This document shows positions 12,873 through 23,978 of a stretch of DNA of 43,750 nucleotides, piece by piece (position 1 is the first letter of the stretch; every line of letters begins with the position of its first letter). This DNA is from Plakobranchus ocellatus (Eukaryota; Mollusca; Gastropoda; Plakobranchidae). The stretch lies in contig BLXT01000396.1 of NCBI GenBank assembly GCA_019648995.1, positions 68,765 through 112,514 of the forward strand, given 5' to 3'. The notes below the pieces were generated by a model. It saw only the letters and a program-made list of their open reading frames with translations, searched no databases and was not told the DNA's origin. Position numbers and translations under genes: made by a program.

Positions 12873-14752
12873 CCGGTGTAGCACACCAGAGTGACTCTCA
12901 CGCCAGACAGACTCTAGAGTCAGATTGGCGGCCGCCAGAAACACTCTAGAGTCTATGTGGCGTAGGCCCCGCCCACGCCAATCGCACCCCCTTCACGCCA
13001 AAACCACTCTACTAAGGGAAATCACTCGCTTTTGAAAACTTCAATCAATCTAGATTTATCTACCAATTAATCGCCACAAATGATGTTTCAAAGCCTTAGC
13101 TGTTTGAAATAAAGGTTAAATACCTCTTTTAAAGTTTCCAAGCAAAGCGAAAAAAAAAAGCTTCCCACCATCCCCCTTGAGATATTGTCTTGCTTTAAGT
13201 TTGTTTGACTTCAATCTGTCTGTTTGTGACCTCGACTTAGCCTATACTGAACGTAAGGGTTAAAGACTAGTTTTTTTCGAAATTCTATTTAAAAAATATG
13301 TTACTGTTAGCCATTTCTTCAAACCGATATTTTATGTTTCAAACTCTGACGTTCTAATTTTATTGTTTTTGTTGAACTGATGAACATCATAACTCGCATT
13401 ATGTAAGGTTCTATAGGTTATTATTACTATAAAAAAGAATGAGATGGTTTTTTCTCCATGGTCGGTTAATTTTGATGTTCAGTATATAACATTATAAATG
13501 GGTTTTGGTAAAATTTTCAGGATTGCTTAATAATCACACAAGACGTAATTAAAATTACAGAGAAAAACGGTGCATCGAACAGAGGTTTGCATTTTGCATC
13601 TTTGAAATAATTCAATTCTCATTTTGGCAGTGAAAGGTATTCCAAAAGTTAATAAAAAAATTACTTAATGTCAAAGAAGAAAGAAACAAGTACAAAGATA
13701 AATCTTTAATCTATGCTAGCTGCAACCAAATTATTTTTTCTGAGGAATACTATTCTTCTGAATATGCACATTCAGTCTCAGGCTGTTTTTTTTTTTTTTG
13801 TTAGAAGAATACTGCTTTTGCGAGTATGCCCATTCAGTATCAGCCTGTGCTTTGGTGAGGAAATGCTGTTTTGTCAACTCTACTGCACATAAACACACTT
13901 ACGCACACATACACTTTGACTTATTCCTAGATACCAGAAGACTTATTAAATTTAGTTCCATCGGTGTAAAAAGTTATCTGTTCGTTCATCTATAAACTTT
14001 TTTTTATTTTATGTGAAAATATTTCCATTCTGCTTGTTACACTGCAGTCACATTTTGATCTATGAATTCACCTAACATGTCGGAGCTAGTATTGTTTTTC
14101 TTTTAAACCGATCATTGCTCTCAGATCTTACATGTCACTCCGTTCATCGAACGGGTACCCAGCTAGTTTTAGTGATAAATAACTGCACAAAACGATTCTT
14201 ACAAACCCATCACTAAGCTCATTGTAAAATTATGACCTGTTTAACACTTTCATTTTGAGCATGAGAGTTGCGCAGGCCAAATTCCAGGAATTATATGATG
14301 GACGAGTTCCAGGAACATTATGACGTCAGACCTACACACTGATTTCCATGCTTGACTATAGGGTGGAGGATCGCGTCCCATGAATGAAATTTTGCAGTTG
14401 CTCGCCTGAAATTTTTCTTTGTTCCTGGATTATCATATTTCGAAGATGGATATATTTTCTTCTGAAAGAAATGTTCAAATTCATCAAAAGTGAAAGCCGT
14501 TTCCCCCTGCCAAGAACAATAATGTTAGGCGATTTTTCGTTCTTGTTTAGAGTTATCCTCCCTTGGGCTAGAGTCGTTTTCACATAGAGTCAATCCGGCG
14601 GCCGCCAGACAGACTCTTAAGTAATTTTGGCGGCCGCCACGCAGACTCCAGAGTGCTTTTGGCGGCCGCTATAGAGACTCTAGAGTGTTTCTGGCGGCCG
14701 CTATTTTGACTCAGTCTTTCTCGGGTAGAGTCACTCTGGCGTGCTACACCGG
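12873..14752. mobile_element. Non-autonomous DNA transposon with palindromic subterminal repeats
   Basis: The left end begins CCGGTGTAGCACACCAGAGT at 12873. The right end (14752, read on the minus strand) begins CCGGTGTAGCACGCCAGAGT and is followed by the shared GACTCT. Inside both ends the palindromes GCGGCCGC and ACTCTAGAGT alternate: one GCGGCCGC at the left (12928) and four at the right (14598, 14630, 14662, 14694). The roughly 1.6 kb between is AT-rich with no transposase; it includes a near-duplicate pair of about 43 bases at 13745 and 13808. No clear target-site duplication is visible, so I cannot place it in a superfamily. The GC-rich ends contrast strongly with the AT-rich surroundings. 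Confidence 0.75.
14597..14724. repeat. Tandem array of four 32-bp units, each with a NotI-type palindrome
   Basis: GCGGCCGC recurs at 14598, 14630, 14662 and 14694, an exact 32-base spacing. In each unit an ACTC(T/C)nnAGT palindrome or its remnant lies about 16 bases further on, so two palindromes alternate every half unit. The left end of the element has the same alternation in inverse orientation (12906-12960). The layout resembles iterated transposase-binding sites; that role is inferred. Confidence 0.8.
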
Positions 14753-15286
14753 GATCACAGTGGATGGACCATAAGCCGCAGACAGTTCTCAAGATGAGGC
14801 AGAAGTCATGTATGAAGAAGGGAGTACAAACATAAACTAGGAATAAATAACGAGTGAAGCAAAATCTCGGCTTTTACAAGGATGAAGCATGACTAAGCTA
14901 GAGATTTGTATGAAGATTTCTAGTGAACGCTCTGCCATCAAGACGAGTGCATAGTTGCATGATTCATTCCTCACTCAGGTTCATATCAATGAAGACTATT
15001 CTAAATGGCCTTGACAGCACTTGTATAAGGAACTAGTTGTGCTTTCAGGGTATAAGGTACTATTCTTCATATCCCCAACCTATTTCAAGAACTGTAGCAC
15101 AGCATTAGTATCCATTGACGATTCTCCTCTTACCACTGCTTTGTGTCTCGTTAGAAATGGTAACGTGCTATTGATTAGGTATAATTATTATATCATTAAA
15201 TAGTCATGGAAAATCTTCATGCAGTTTAAAAAAAAAATGACCTTCATAAACCTGCCGTGACAACACACGATTACATGTGACGACTA

Positions 15287-15521
15287 CAGGGGAAGAAGGG
15301 CAGTAGTCACAAAATATCAAATTCTTAACTAATCCCATCAGCCCTCAGGTTACGTCGTTTACTTAGTTCTAAAAAAATATACAGGGGAAGAAAGGCCATA
15401 GTCCGGAGATAACAGAACTTTTTTAAAAAGCTGTCCTGTGAAAGAAGGGCAGTTATCCAAACTTTAAATTTCGATTTTCTCAGAACTCCTTTTTTTTGTG
15501 ACATCTGCCCTTGTTCCCCTG
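15287..15521. mobile_element. 235-bp MITE with TA target duplications
   Basis: The left end is CAGGGGAAGAAGGGCAGTAG, then TCACAAA. The right end, inverted, is CAGGGGAACAAGGGCAGATG, then TCACAAA. Both are flanked by TA (15285-15286 and 15522-15523), the usual target of Tc1/mariner-type transposases. Inside, CAGGGGAAGAAAGGCCATAG (about 15382) and CCTGTGAAAGAAGGGCAG (about 15435) are extra direct copies of the end motif. Confidence 0.75.
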
Positions 15522-15676
15522 TACTCTTCATATTAGAAGGTATGGCTTCGAGAGGAGGTCCTTGCCAAATCACCTACATCATTATGTGGATTTTTTTGAG
15601 TATTTGATATAAAGATACATGTATGTGCCTGTGTGTTTGTCTGTGGGAGTGAGAGAAGCTGTGATAGTTGTCTGCG

Positions 15677-15680
<4 letters not shown>

Positions 15681-15712
<32 letters not shown>
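15681..15712. repeat. AG microsatellite at the tail of the SINE
   Basis: A pure AG run. Seen from the minus-strand SINE it is a CT-rich tail directly after the SINE body. A second, impure AG tract lies before the SINE head (15871-15912). Confidence 0.9.
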
Positions 15713-15714
<2 letters not shown>

Positions 15715-15869
15715 TTGGTTTTTGTCTATAGCCAATCCACAACAAGATGGTCTTAGGCTTTTAGACCCTCCATCAGGCCAGGACGCCGATGGCGGGGCTC
15801 GAACCCGCGACAGAAAGGTCCCTGCAGATCTCAGAACGGACTCGCTAACCACCGAGCCACCGACGCCCA
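15713..15869 (-). mobile_element. tRNA-derived SINE, copy 1
   Basis: Read on the minus strand, the head contains a tRNA-like region: GTGGCTCGGTGGTTAGCG around box A and GGGTTCGAGCCCC (about 15796-15808), a perfect box B for RNA polymerase III. A tRNA-unrelated body and the CT tail follow. A diverged copy lies at 38661-38800. The paired copies and the long body rule out a plain tRNA gene. Confidence 0.85.
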
Positions 15870-15989
15870 TAGAGAGAGATAGAGAAAGGGAGAGAGAGAG
15901 GAGAGAGAGAGGATAATCTCAGGCTTGTAAGAACAAAAGAATGACGTCAGAATTAGAGAATAAGACAGAGGAGTAGAATCCTGATTTTT

Positions 15990-16140
15990 TTTTTCCATTG
16001 GTATTAAAGCATCCATATTTTGGTATTGTGGGTCCCACGTTCGTCCAAGCATCGGGGTTTCAGGGGTCGGTCCTGATTGTTCTTGGCATACGGTTTTATG
16101 AGGTAGTTTGCCATTGCTTTCCTTGCCGCCTTGTTTCTTG
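15990..16140 (-). mobile_element. Possible 3' fragment of an RTE/BovB-like non-LTR element
   Basis: On the minus strand the stretch contains GGCAATGGCAAACTACCTC-like sequence (one base differs), then ATGCCAAGAA. This pairing, GGCAATGGCAAACcACT…TTGCCAAGAAAA, is typical of RTE/BovB 3' regions and of SINEs that use them. The call rests on motif recall only; no reverse transcriptase is present. Confidence 0.3.
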
Positions 16141-17139
16141 TTAATTTCCACTTTCAGCTTTACAAATAATGTTAGGAAATGTTTGGTAAAAACCATATGC
16201 ATAAAATACAAGCACACTGTTAACTGCACTTCACAAACTAAAATGTAACCACACAAGGCTTTCTTTCAAAGAACGAAACATGATTCAAATAAGTAAATAA
16301 AAATGTTTAATTACAATGAACGACATGAATCAATTCTTACAGAACAAAAATTGTTTGTATTTTTGTTATTATTTCAGACCTGCCAACCTCAAAAATGTGT
16401 ACTCAGGGACACCAAGGTCCATTTTTACGGACAAAGGATAGTTTTCAGGGACACACAAGCAAGCATGCGCGCAAAAAACAAACCGACAGCATTTTAGTGC
16501 TTAACAAACAACTTTGAGTTTGAGGATTCAAATATAACCAGATTATATAGCATATAATTATTAAACAACAAACCTCCTGGATAATCAAACGTAAACCATC
16601 GAATCGCAGCACAGTCCCTTTCTTTTCTAGGTTCCATCAATTCAGTCAATACATTAATTTAGAATAAGCAACCGCCAGACCTAACTGGATTGATGTCATA
16701 ATAACAGTTGGCAAGATAAAGAATTACTTCTGTGAAAACAGCCACCAAGAAGAAAGTGTTATGATGAGGCAATCGTAATGCCTGATGCTCAAGCTGGCGG
16801 GATACAAAACTCCTCTTGTAGGTAGCTATACAATTTGAAGACATACTGGTGCAAGTAAACAATGGTTTGATGCACTTGGATGGTTGGAAATGTGTCCAAC
16901 ATTTTGTCTGTGATCTATCCAGCAATCTGCCTCTCTTGTTTTTCATTTTCTTTGTTGTAATTATGACTCACGTCCACATATATATGGATAAGTTCTCTTC
17001 ACTATTAACACTGAAGTGTTCTCTATCATTATAATTACAAATTTTTGTAGTTTTTTTTGTTTTGTTTTTTTTTTAATTACAATTTTGGCCAGGCTAATCC
17101 TTCAAAACACTTTTACAATTCTTAGGCTGTCCTGAGTGA

Positions 17140-18947
17140 TGTATACGACTGATGGGCGTGTTAAGTGACATAAATGTCTAGCGTCACTGCAGGGTGCAAG
17201 GAAAAGTCTCAGGCCGGGAGTGAGAAGTTTCTCGCCGGATAGGAATTGTTTCGTTGACGTGTCTGGGTCAGCTAACATCTGGTAGTAATACCTTTAGTTC
17301 GGGTCTTTTTGTTGAAATAAGTTTCAAAATCTAGGGATCCGTCTGATTTTGTTTCTCGACCTGCTTTTCTTGTTTTCTGTCCTTGGTTTTAGGACCCGTG
17401 TAGAATTTGAGCATCTTGCTCCTGTTTGTGCTTGAAAAGCACCTGTTAAAGTTCGAGCAGTTTGCTCCCGTTTATTTAGAAAGCACAAATTGTATCTTTT
17501 TAAAAGCGTGAATTTTGTGCGCTCTGATCTGCAGTGGTCTTCCAGTCTGATTTAGATACCCCCGGAGAGTAGCGAATAATCCTTCGAGAGCCAGTTTACA
17601 GATTGCACATGAACCAGACTTTTATTTTACTATTTGAACTTTTGTGAAACGTTAATCTGATCATAAACATTGAACAAACTGTAAAACTTATTCATGTCAA
17701 CCCTGTTGCTCAGGTTGATGCAGACCGTTAGTACAATGAATCCAGAACACTGTTCAGTTTGACCAAAGTTTCTGAATTGTATTATCCAGCTAGTGACATT
17801 TTAACAGTTTTTCCTGCATAACTTCACCCAGAGAGAACGCAGATCTCCCGGACTATTAAGTGCTGCAAAACTCTCAGAAGTTTATATAGATCTGCCAGTG
17901 CCACAGAGACTCATCTTTGATATTGGAATGCAGGCAGCTGTATGACTGAATTTTAGAGAATTTTGTCATATTAGGTTATGGTAAGGGTACCCTACCATAA
18001 AAAAGGCCTTTTAGTAGACTTAGTATATTTTGATTATTTGATGCATGGAAATTGCTTTTTGTTCTCAGGATTATTTGATGTAGATAATATTCACACGTTT
18101 ATCTTTTGTAAACCCATTATTGTGTTGTATTTCTTCTAAATCATAAAGACAACTTTAACTTCTTATTTTTTAAAACGGTTTTCTTTTATCAAACTAAACA
18201 AGGTCCAACCCCACGAGTCCCAATAAATTTCTATTTGCATCATAAATTCATATTCTATACGTCTAGTTGGTGCCTTGTGGAATTTGTGTGCTTTGTATGT
18301 CGCTGCGAGGTAGTCTTAATACATTAGCACTTGGATTTGACTGGCACCTTCCAGCCGGTCTACTTTTTAATGCAATTTAAAACCTCTTAACTTGCATATT
18401 CATTGTTCATTGCAAAACTGGTTCTCTTAGGAAATGATCTAGGATCATCATCTCGATTACTTTCTTTTTCTGTCAAACTGCTCCGAGTTATTACCTGTCT
18501 AGTTATTTGTTCGACGCCCTGTTTCATGTCTCGAGCCTGACTTGTGGGCCCTGATATCCATTTTATGACGAGTAGTATACTGAGAAACCTATGCTTCATA
18601 CTTTCAAAGAGTATCTGTCCGATTCTTAACATTAAACACAGTGACGCAGGCTCGTGGTTTTTAAACAAAATTCCAGTTAAAGTGTTTTATTCACCTGAGA
18701 GTGGTAACTCTATACTTGTGGTGTATATTTAATTGCTGAGCGATTCGGGTCTGTTTTATTTCTCTTGTAGCGACTTACTGATCCACAACCGCACTGGCAA
18801 TTGACACTTTACTTAGTCCTTGTTGCCTGCTAGGACTGTGGTGATGAACAGACGCATGAGGCTAGAACACATGAATTAACGGTCTTCTCACGACTCTGAG
18901 AGTTATTAAACTTGAGTTTGTTTGGTTATAGTTTTAGGAGCTCTACA
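17140..18947 (+). mobile_element. Candidate 5' LTR of a CsRn1-like Gypsy element
   Basis: The right boundary is well supported: CTCTACA ends at 18947, directly before a primer binding site. The left boundary TGTATACG (17140) is a guess from TGTA…TACA symmetry and a rise in GC. 17404-17441 and 17451-17488 are two related sub-repeats (GAGCATCTTGCTCCTGTTTG and GAGCAGTTTGCTCCCGTTTA). An inverted repeat with TATGGTA/TACCATA arms around GGGTACCC lies at 17977-17999. A matching 3' LTR was not found, so the length is uncertain. Confidence 0.4.
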
Positions 18948-18948
18948 T

Positions 18949-18962
18949 TGGTGACCCCGACG
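18949..18962 (+). promoter_or_regulatory. Retrotransposon primer binding site, tRNA-Trp type
   Basis: TGGTGACCCCGACG is complementary to the 3' end of tRNA-Trp including CCA. CsRn1-type Gypsy elements are known to use tRNA-Trp. It lies one base after the TACA terminus and about 100 bases before a gag start, the expected place. Confidence 0.75.
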
Positions 18963-19063
18963 CTCACAACGTCTGTGTGAGTATAAGAACTATTGCTACA
19001 CCTCAAGACCGGCTACTAAGTACCGCAAATACTAGATCTAGCTCGATTCACCACTATACTACG

Positions 19064-19444
19064 ATGGCCGTGGACAGTGTAGCCCTTAAACTTCCAACAT
19101 TTTGGGTTTCGAGCCCGTTAGCCTGGTTTGCACAAGCTGAAGCCCAGTTTGAACTGAGGAAAATAACTCAGGATGACACAAGGTACTACCATGTGTTTGC
19201 CTCTTTGGATACGAACACAGCCAAAAGGGCTTTACCTATCATCAATGCACCCTTACCAACTGAAAAATACAAGGCAATTAAGGACTTCCTTACTTCTGCA
19301 TACTGACTGTCTGACGAGGAGCGTGCCACCGCATTGCTCAGTATGAACGGTTTGGGCGACAACAAACCCTCTTCTTTTTGTCACTTGTATAAATTTTTGG
19401 TCATTTTTTGCCTTGTTGCCTTGACCCTAAAGCTGGTAGAGTAG
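19064..19444 (+). pseudogene. Truncated gag of a CsRn1-like Gypsy retrotransposon
   Basis: The ATG at 19064 opens a frame beginning MAVDSVALKLPTFW. The pattern FW…PLAWFAQAEAQFELR…ITQDDTRYYHVFASLD is characteristic of CsRn1-type capsid proteins common in molluscs and flatworms. An in-frame TGA (19304-19306) interrupts it. The same frame continues as LSDEERATALLSMNGLGDNK and stops at 19442, where normal gags have well over 100 further residues. Immediately after, at 19451, a different gag begins. It is a broken fragment, not a functional gene. Confidence 0.8.
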
Positions 19445-19450
19445 TCTTGC

Positions 19451-20643
19451 ATGATGGAAGTCGAAAAGTTGGCTAAGCAAGGTGAGAAGTTTGGTTTGGT
19501 GGGAGAAGATTTGAAGGCATGGATGGAAGAAAAACTTCAGCAAGAAGCCGACAAGAGGGAAAAGGCTAATCAAGAGAAGGAAATGGAAAGGCAAGACAAA
19601 GGAAAGGAAAGACAGCACCACATGGAGCAGAAAAAGATAGAGCAAGAAATCCTCAAAAGTCGCTAAGAGTTGTTGGAGAAAGAGAAGGAACTTGAGTTGC
19701 TGCGAATTCTAAACGATGCCAATGTTACATCTACACCTCCACAACCAGAAAGCGATAACGTTTTAAGAAGCGCACCCAGCACCCCAAGGGATGTTGATAT
19801 AGGTGGCGGGACGAGATAGAAACAGACGTGGAGCTAATTGAAAGGAGAGATAGACGGCACAGCTCTACACGAGGAGCGCCTGTGGCTAAAATTCCAAGGT
19901 TGCCGCCATTTGACGATAAGAGCGACCAGATCGACAGCTATCTTCTACGCTACGAGGGGTATGCTTGTATGAACGAATGGCACAGGGATAACTGGGCCAT
20001 TCACCTAGCCTCACTCCTCAAGTGAGCCGCATTGGATATCTACAGCCGTAGGAGCGATGAGGAAGCATACGACAATACAAAGGTAAAGGAGGCCTTGCTT
20101 CGACGATACAACAGGACTAAGGAGGGATATTGAGAGAGGTTCTGATCCAGCCGACCGGAAGCTGGTGAAAGAATGTGAGATTTCAAGGTCCGCTTGACAT
20201 CGTACATAGAAAAATGGATTTGTCTCTCGGGCAAGGAAAAATCTTCAGCCGATGACATATTCGACTTGTAATCAAGGAACAGTTAATGAACTACTGTTGG
20301 GGGGAAGATTTGCAGCTGTTCGTAAAAGAAAGAAAATCACCAACACTAATGATCTTGTTGAGCTGGCAGAAAAGTACATAGAGGCTCATGGATCTGTTGG
20401 TGCCTTCTCCAAGGCCCCATCACTTGCCCCACCAGGTCGACCGAGCAGTCAAAACATGATACCAGAAATGACTAGTAAAACAGTATCCAACCACAAAGAC
20501 CTGTCATGAACGTGCGGTGCCACAAATGCTTAAGACCGGGACATCTAGCAAAAGATTGTCGGGCTAAACCCTAAGCCGCAGCGGTGCTTTCGGAAGCTCA
20601 ATGCCATTATTGCCACAAGCGCGGGCATATAAAGATGAACTGT
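19451..20643 (+). pseudogene. Decayed gag of a Gmr1-like Gypsy retrotransposon
   Basis: It begins MMEVEKLAKQGEKFGLVGED and runs through a charged coiled coil rich in E, K and Q (about 19470-19720). A capsid segment with RLPPFDDKSDQIDSYLLRYE (from about 19893) follows, then LVELAEKYIEAHG (about 20355). It ends with two CCHC zinc knuckles, CHKCLRPGHLAKDC (20518-20559) and CHYCHKRGHIKMNC (20602-20643). In-frame stops at 19664, 20023 and 20131 and frame changes near 19820 and 20230 break it. The first knuckle is in a short frame of its own, cut by a TAA at 20573. Confidence 0.8.
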
Positions 20644-21087
20644 CCAGAAAAGAAGAAGAGCGACGGCAACCTGTACAGAAAAACTGTGGCGGCAATGACA
20701 ACGACGCCTTCAGAGCCATGCAAAGGTCCAACCTGCCCAACAGAGCTGAAGTGTGGCTGCCGCCTGCCCACGATGTCAGCAGCGTGTATAGGACACTCTC
20801 AGAAGACAAATGGGGATATGCCAGTCGCCAGAAGACGGCTGAATGGCCAAAGCGTCCGTGTTTTGAGGGATAGCGGTAGCAGCTGCGTAGTTATAAAGAA
20901 GGGATTGGCTGAGGGCAGCACGGTGGCACCAGACAAGTTGTTGGTGTATCTGGCAAATGGTGAGACAGAGAGTGCGACGACCACGAAGGTGTATCTTGAA
21001 TGTCCGTATTATGTGGGGGAAGTCACTGCAATAAAAATGGAGAATCCACTTTATAAAGTCATTGTAGGCAATATTGTAGGCGCATGA
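20644..21087 (+). pseudogene. Retroviral-type aspartic protease region of the Gmr1-like element
   Basis: The frame from the second zinc knuckle continues to VRVLRDSGSSCVVIKKGL, whose DSG triplet (20869-20877) is the catalytic motif of retropepsins. The downstream part, LLVYLANGETESATTTKVYL, fits the flap and second half of the fold. The frame closes at a TGA at 21085. Placement between gag knuckles and integrase is as in Gypsy and Copia polyproteins. Confidence 0.75.
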
Positions 21088-21247
21088 TGCCCTGGCACGG
21101 AAATAACACCGGAAGACAGATTGGACGAGATTTCAGCTGTAGAAACTAGAAAATCAAAAGAAAAGAAATTCAAGGCACTGCTGACGCCAGCTGCTCCTGG
21201 GGGCTCGGTCACTGCGAGCCAGTTGCGTGAGATGCAGAATGAAGACG

Positions 21248-22557
21248 TTACGTTATTAACTTGCCGAAAACAGTCTCACACCGGGGAGATGAGAAAGACC
21301 GGGAAAAATAACGAGACGTGGTATGGGTACAAACATGGAGTGTTAATGAGGTTCTTCTCATCACCACACCTGGATCATGGTGACGTGGTGTCACAGGTGG
21401 TAACAACTCAGGGAAACTGTGATGCGCACAGCCCATGAAAGCATCATGGCAGGGCACCTAGCGGCAAAGAAGACAACGGACAGAATCCTTCAGGAATTTT
21501 TCTGGCCTAACATTTGGGATGACGTCGGAGGTTTCTGTAAATCCTGTGACAAGTGTCAGAGATTTGCCCCAAAAGGTCAGACCCCGAAGGTATCCCTCGC
21601 TCAGGCAACACTGATCGACGAACCCTTTTCCAGGGTGGCAGTGGATCTGATAGGACCCATTGTTCCAGCATCTGAAAGAGGAAACCGTTATGCTCTGGTA
21701 GTGGTGGACTACTGTACCCGTTTCCCAGAATGTGTCTCATTGAAAAACATCGACACCGGAACGGTTGCTAAAGCCCTGGTAGACATTTTCACGCGAACTG
21801 GAATCCCACGGGAGATTTTGAGTGACAGAAGCACACAATTTACATCATCCCTTATGACAGAAGTGTGCCGTCTATTGTTTATGAGACAGCTCACGACGTC
21901 ACCACACAACCCGCAATGCAATAGATTGGCCGAAAATTCAATGCTACATTGAAGTCCATGATAAAAAAAAATTGGCTCACGATAGACCAAGAGACTGGGA
22001 CAGGTACATTAACGCTGCGTTATTTGCCTATCGCGAGGCACCTCAGGAATCTCTTGGTTTCTCACCCCTCGAACTTCTCTTTGGAAGACCCGTGCGAGGA
22101 CCTATGACCATTTTACGCGAATTATGGACGCAGGAAGAGATTGACGGGGAAATAAAGACTTCTTACCAATACGTGGTAGATCTCCATGAGAAGATCGAAA
22201 AGATGGTAGAACTAGCTCACGAGAGCCTCAGAAATGCTGCTGCCCGGTACAAGGCGCACTTCGACAGAAAGTCAAAACCTAGATCATTATTTTGATAACG
22301 GCGATAAAGTGCTCCTGCTTCTGCCCACGCGCCACAACAAACTGGAGCTGAAATGGCACGGACCCTTTGAGATTGTTAACAAAAGTAGTTCGTACAATTA
22401 TACTATCGATATATACGGCACACGGAAAACCTATCACGTTAACCTTCTAAAACGTTACCATGAAATGAACGGCAGTGCGCCGACGCTGCGGTGGTTGAAG
22501 AAGATGAGGAAGAAGGAATTGAAGCTATTACGCCTTTGTTGGAAAACCCTATTCTAA
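21248..22557 (+). pseudogene. Integrase of the Gmr1-like Gypsy element (upstream of RT)
   Basis: HHCC zinc-binding N-terminus: H…H in AHESIMAGH, then CKSCDKC (about 21425-21566). The catalytic core has D in AVDLIGP (21644), D in LSDRSTQF (21824) and E in RLAEN (21932); exactly 35 residues separate the last two, the DD35E spacing. A one-base loss just after the glutamate shifts the frame near 21935, and another shift lies near 22270. The C-terminal KWHGPFEIV (22351 on) is the GPF/Y module of Gypsy integrases. The domain ends before the reverse transcriptase begins, the reverse of the usual Gypsy order. Confidence 0.9.
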
Positions 22558-23939
22558 AACAGACAGAATCCTGTGAAGACGTGAACATTTCCAACCATCT
22601 CCAAACGAGCCAACACGAAGAGGTGCAGAAACTGCTAGAAGAGTTTCGAGACGTTTTAACGGATGTCCCTGGACGCACATATGCGTATGCGTAGGACATG
22701 AAGCTTACCTCGACAGAGCCAATCCGGAAAAAGCCATATCCTGTGCCGCAGGCTTTGAAAGAAACGGTAAGGAACGAGGTTGACAACATGCTACAAGCGG
22801 GAATAAAAGAGCCTTCGAACAGCCCTTACTGTTCGCCATCAGTCGTAGTGAAGAAGAAGGATGGGTCGAACCGCTACTGTGTAGACTACCGCGCACTCAA
22901 CAACATTAACAGTGTTCGATGCGGAGCCCATGCCTAGAATTGACGATCCATTCCAAGATATTGGACCGGATTGCAGTTACGTTAGTAAAATTGACCTAGC
23001 CAAGCGTTTGCCACGGAAAGAGGCCTGATGCAGTTTACTGTTCTTCATTTCGGTTTGCAGTGTGCTCCTGCGGCCTTTTCACGACTAATGCGGAAAGTTT
23101 TTCATGGCCTTTCCAATGTCAAGAATTACATAGATGACATTATCGTGTATCACGCTACCTGGGACCGGCATTTAGAGGGAATTCGGAGTGTTCTCGAGCG
23201 GCTACAGTCGGCGGGTCTGACAGCTAGACCCACAAAGTGCCTCATTGCCTTCCCAGAAGTTGAATTTCTAGGACATAAAATCGGAAGTGGTACACTTTGC
23301 CCGACTACGGAAAAAGTTGAAGCCATTCGAAGCGCCGAGACGCCTCAAACCAAGAAACAGCTTCGTAGCTTCTTAGGCCTCGCAGGGTTCTATAGACGAT
23401 ACATCCCAAACTTTTCAGCCATAGCAAACCCACGGACAGATGCTACCAAGAAAGGGATGCCAAACAAAATACAGTGGGACCAACCTCACGAGCGCGCGTT
23501 TCAGGCAGTGAAGAGTTGCCTTTCCAAGAGTCGTGTACTTCGACAGCCTGATTTCAAGAAAACTTTCATCCTAGCCACTGATGCGAGTGACACAGGAGTT
23601 GGAGCAGTGCTAATGCAACAACACGATGACGGCAAATATCCCGTTGCTTAAATCAGCAGGAAGTTGTTGCCACGAGAGCAGCAGTACTCAACAGTGGAGA
23701 AGGAATGCCTAGCTCTAGTTTGGGCCATGTCCAGTTTTAACACATATCTCTATGGACGGGAATTCATTGTTGAAACTGATCACACCCCACTTCTGTATCT
23801 CAACAGGGCCAAGTCTGAGAATGTTAAGCTTATGCGCTGGGCTCTACTGCTTCACCAATACAGATTTAATCTGAGAGCCGCCGTCAAAGGAGAACACAAC
23901 CATGGCCCTGACATATTTGTCTGGAACATAGACTGACAT
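22491..23939 (+). pseudogene. Reverse transcriptase and RNase H of the Gmr1-like Gypsy element
   Basis: A linker frame with VQKLLEEFRDVLTDVPGRT leads, past an in-frame stop at 22692, into IRKKPYPVPQAL, SPYCSPSVVVKKKDGSNRYC and VDYRALN. Frame breaks near 22915 and 23010 follow. HFGLQCAPAAFSRLM and the catalytic YIDD (23127-23138) come next, then FLGHKI and LRSFLGLAGFYRRYIPNFS. RNase H has TDAS, EKEC, ETDH and a terminal HGPD, giving the D-E-D-D set. It is split by a stop at 23649. All breaks are small, so the order of domains reflects the original element and not later shuffling. Confidence 0.9.
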
Positions 23940-23978
23940 TTTGCTCAGATTCTGGAACGATTTCTACCGAAATCTTAT

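Noticed and set aside
14597-14724. Regular 32-bp spacing suggesting a CRISPR array
   Set aside because: There are no unique spacers; the whole 32-bp unit repeats, it is part of a transposon end with an inverse partner at 12873, and the DNA is eukaryotic.
15796-15869. tRNA gene on the minus strand
   Set aside because: Box A and B are present, but the sequence continues into a shared body found again at 38661-38800 with a simple tail, so it is a tRNA-derived SINE.
16659-16946. 95-codon minus-strand frame
   Set aside because: No recognisable motif, no splice context and AT-driven composition; not supported as a gene.
17140-18947. LTR pair 17140-18947 with the tract after 23994
   Set aside because: The TGTATACG start does not match TGTCGCGAAATG, so these cannot be the two LTRs of one element; the segment is kept only as a candidate single LTR.
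21709-21990. Minus-strand frames opposite the retroelement integrase and mariner transposase
   Set aside because: They are antisense shadows of recognised coding sequence on the plus strand.
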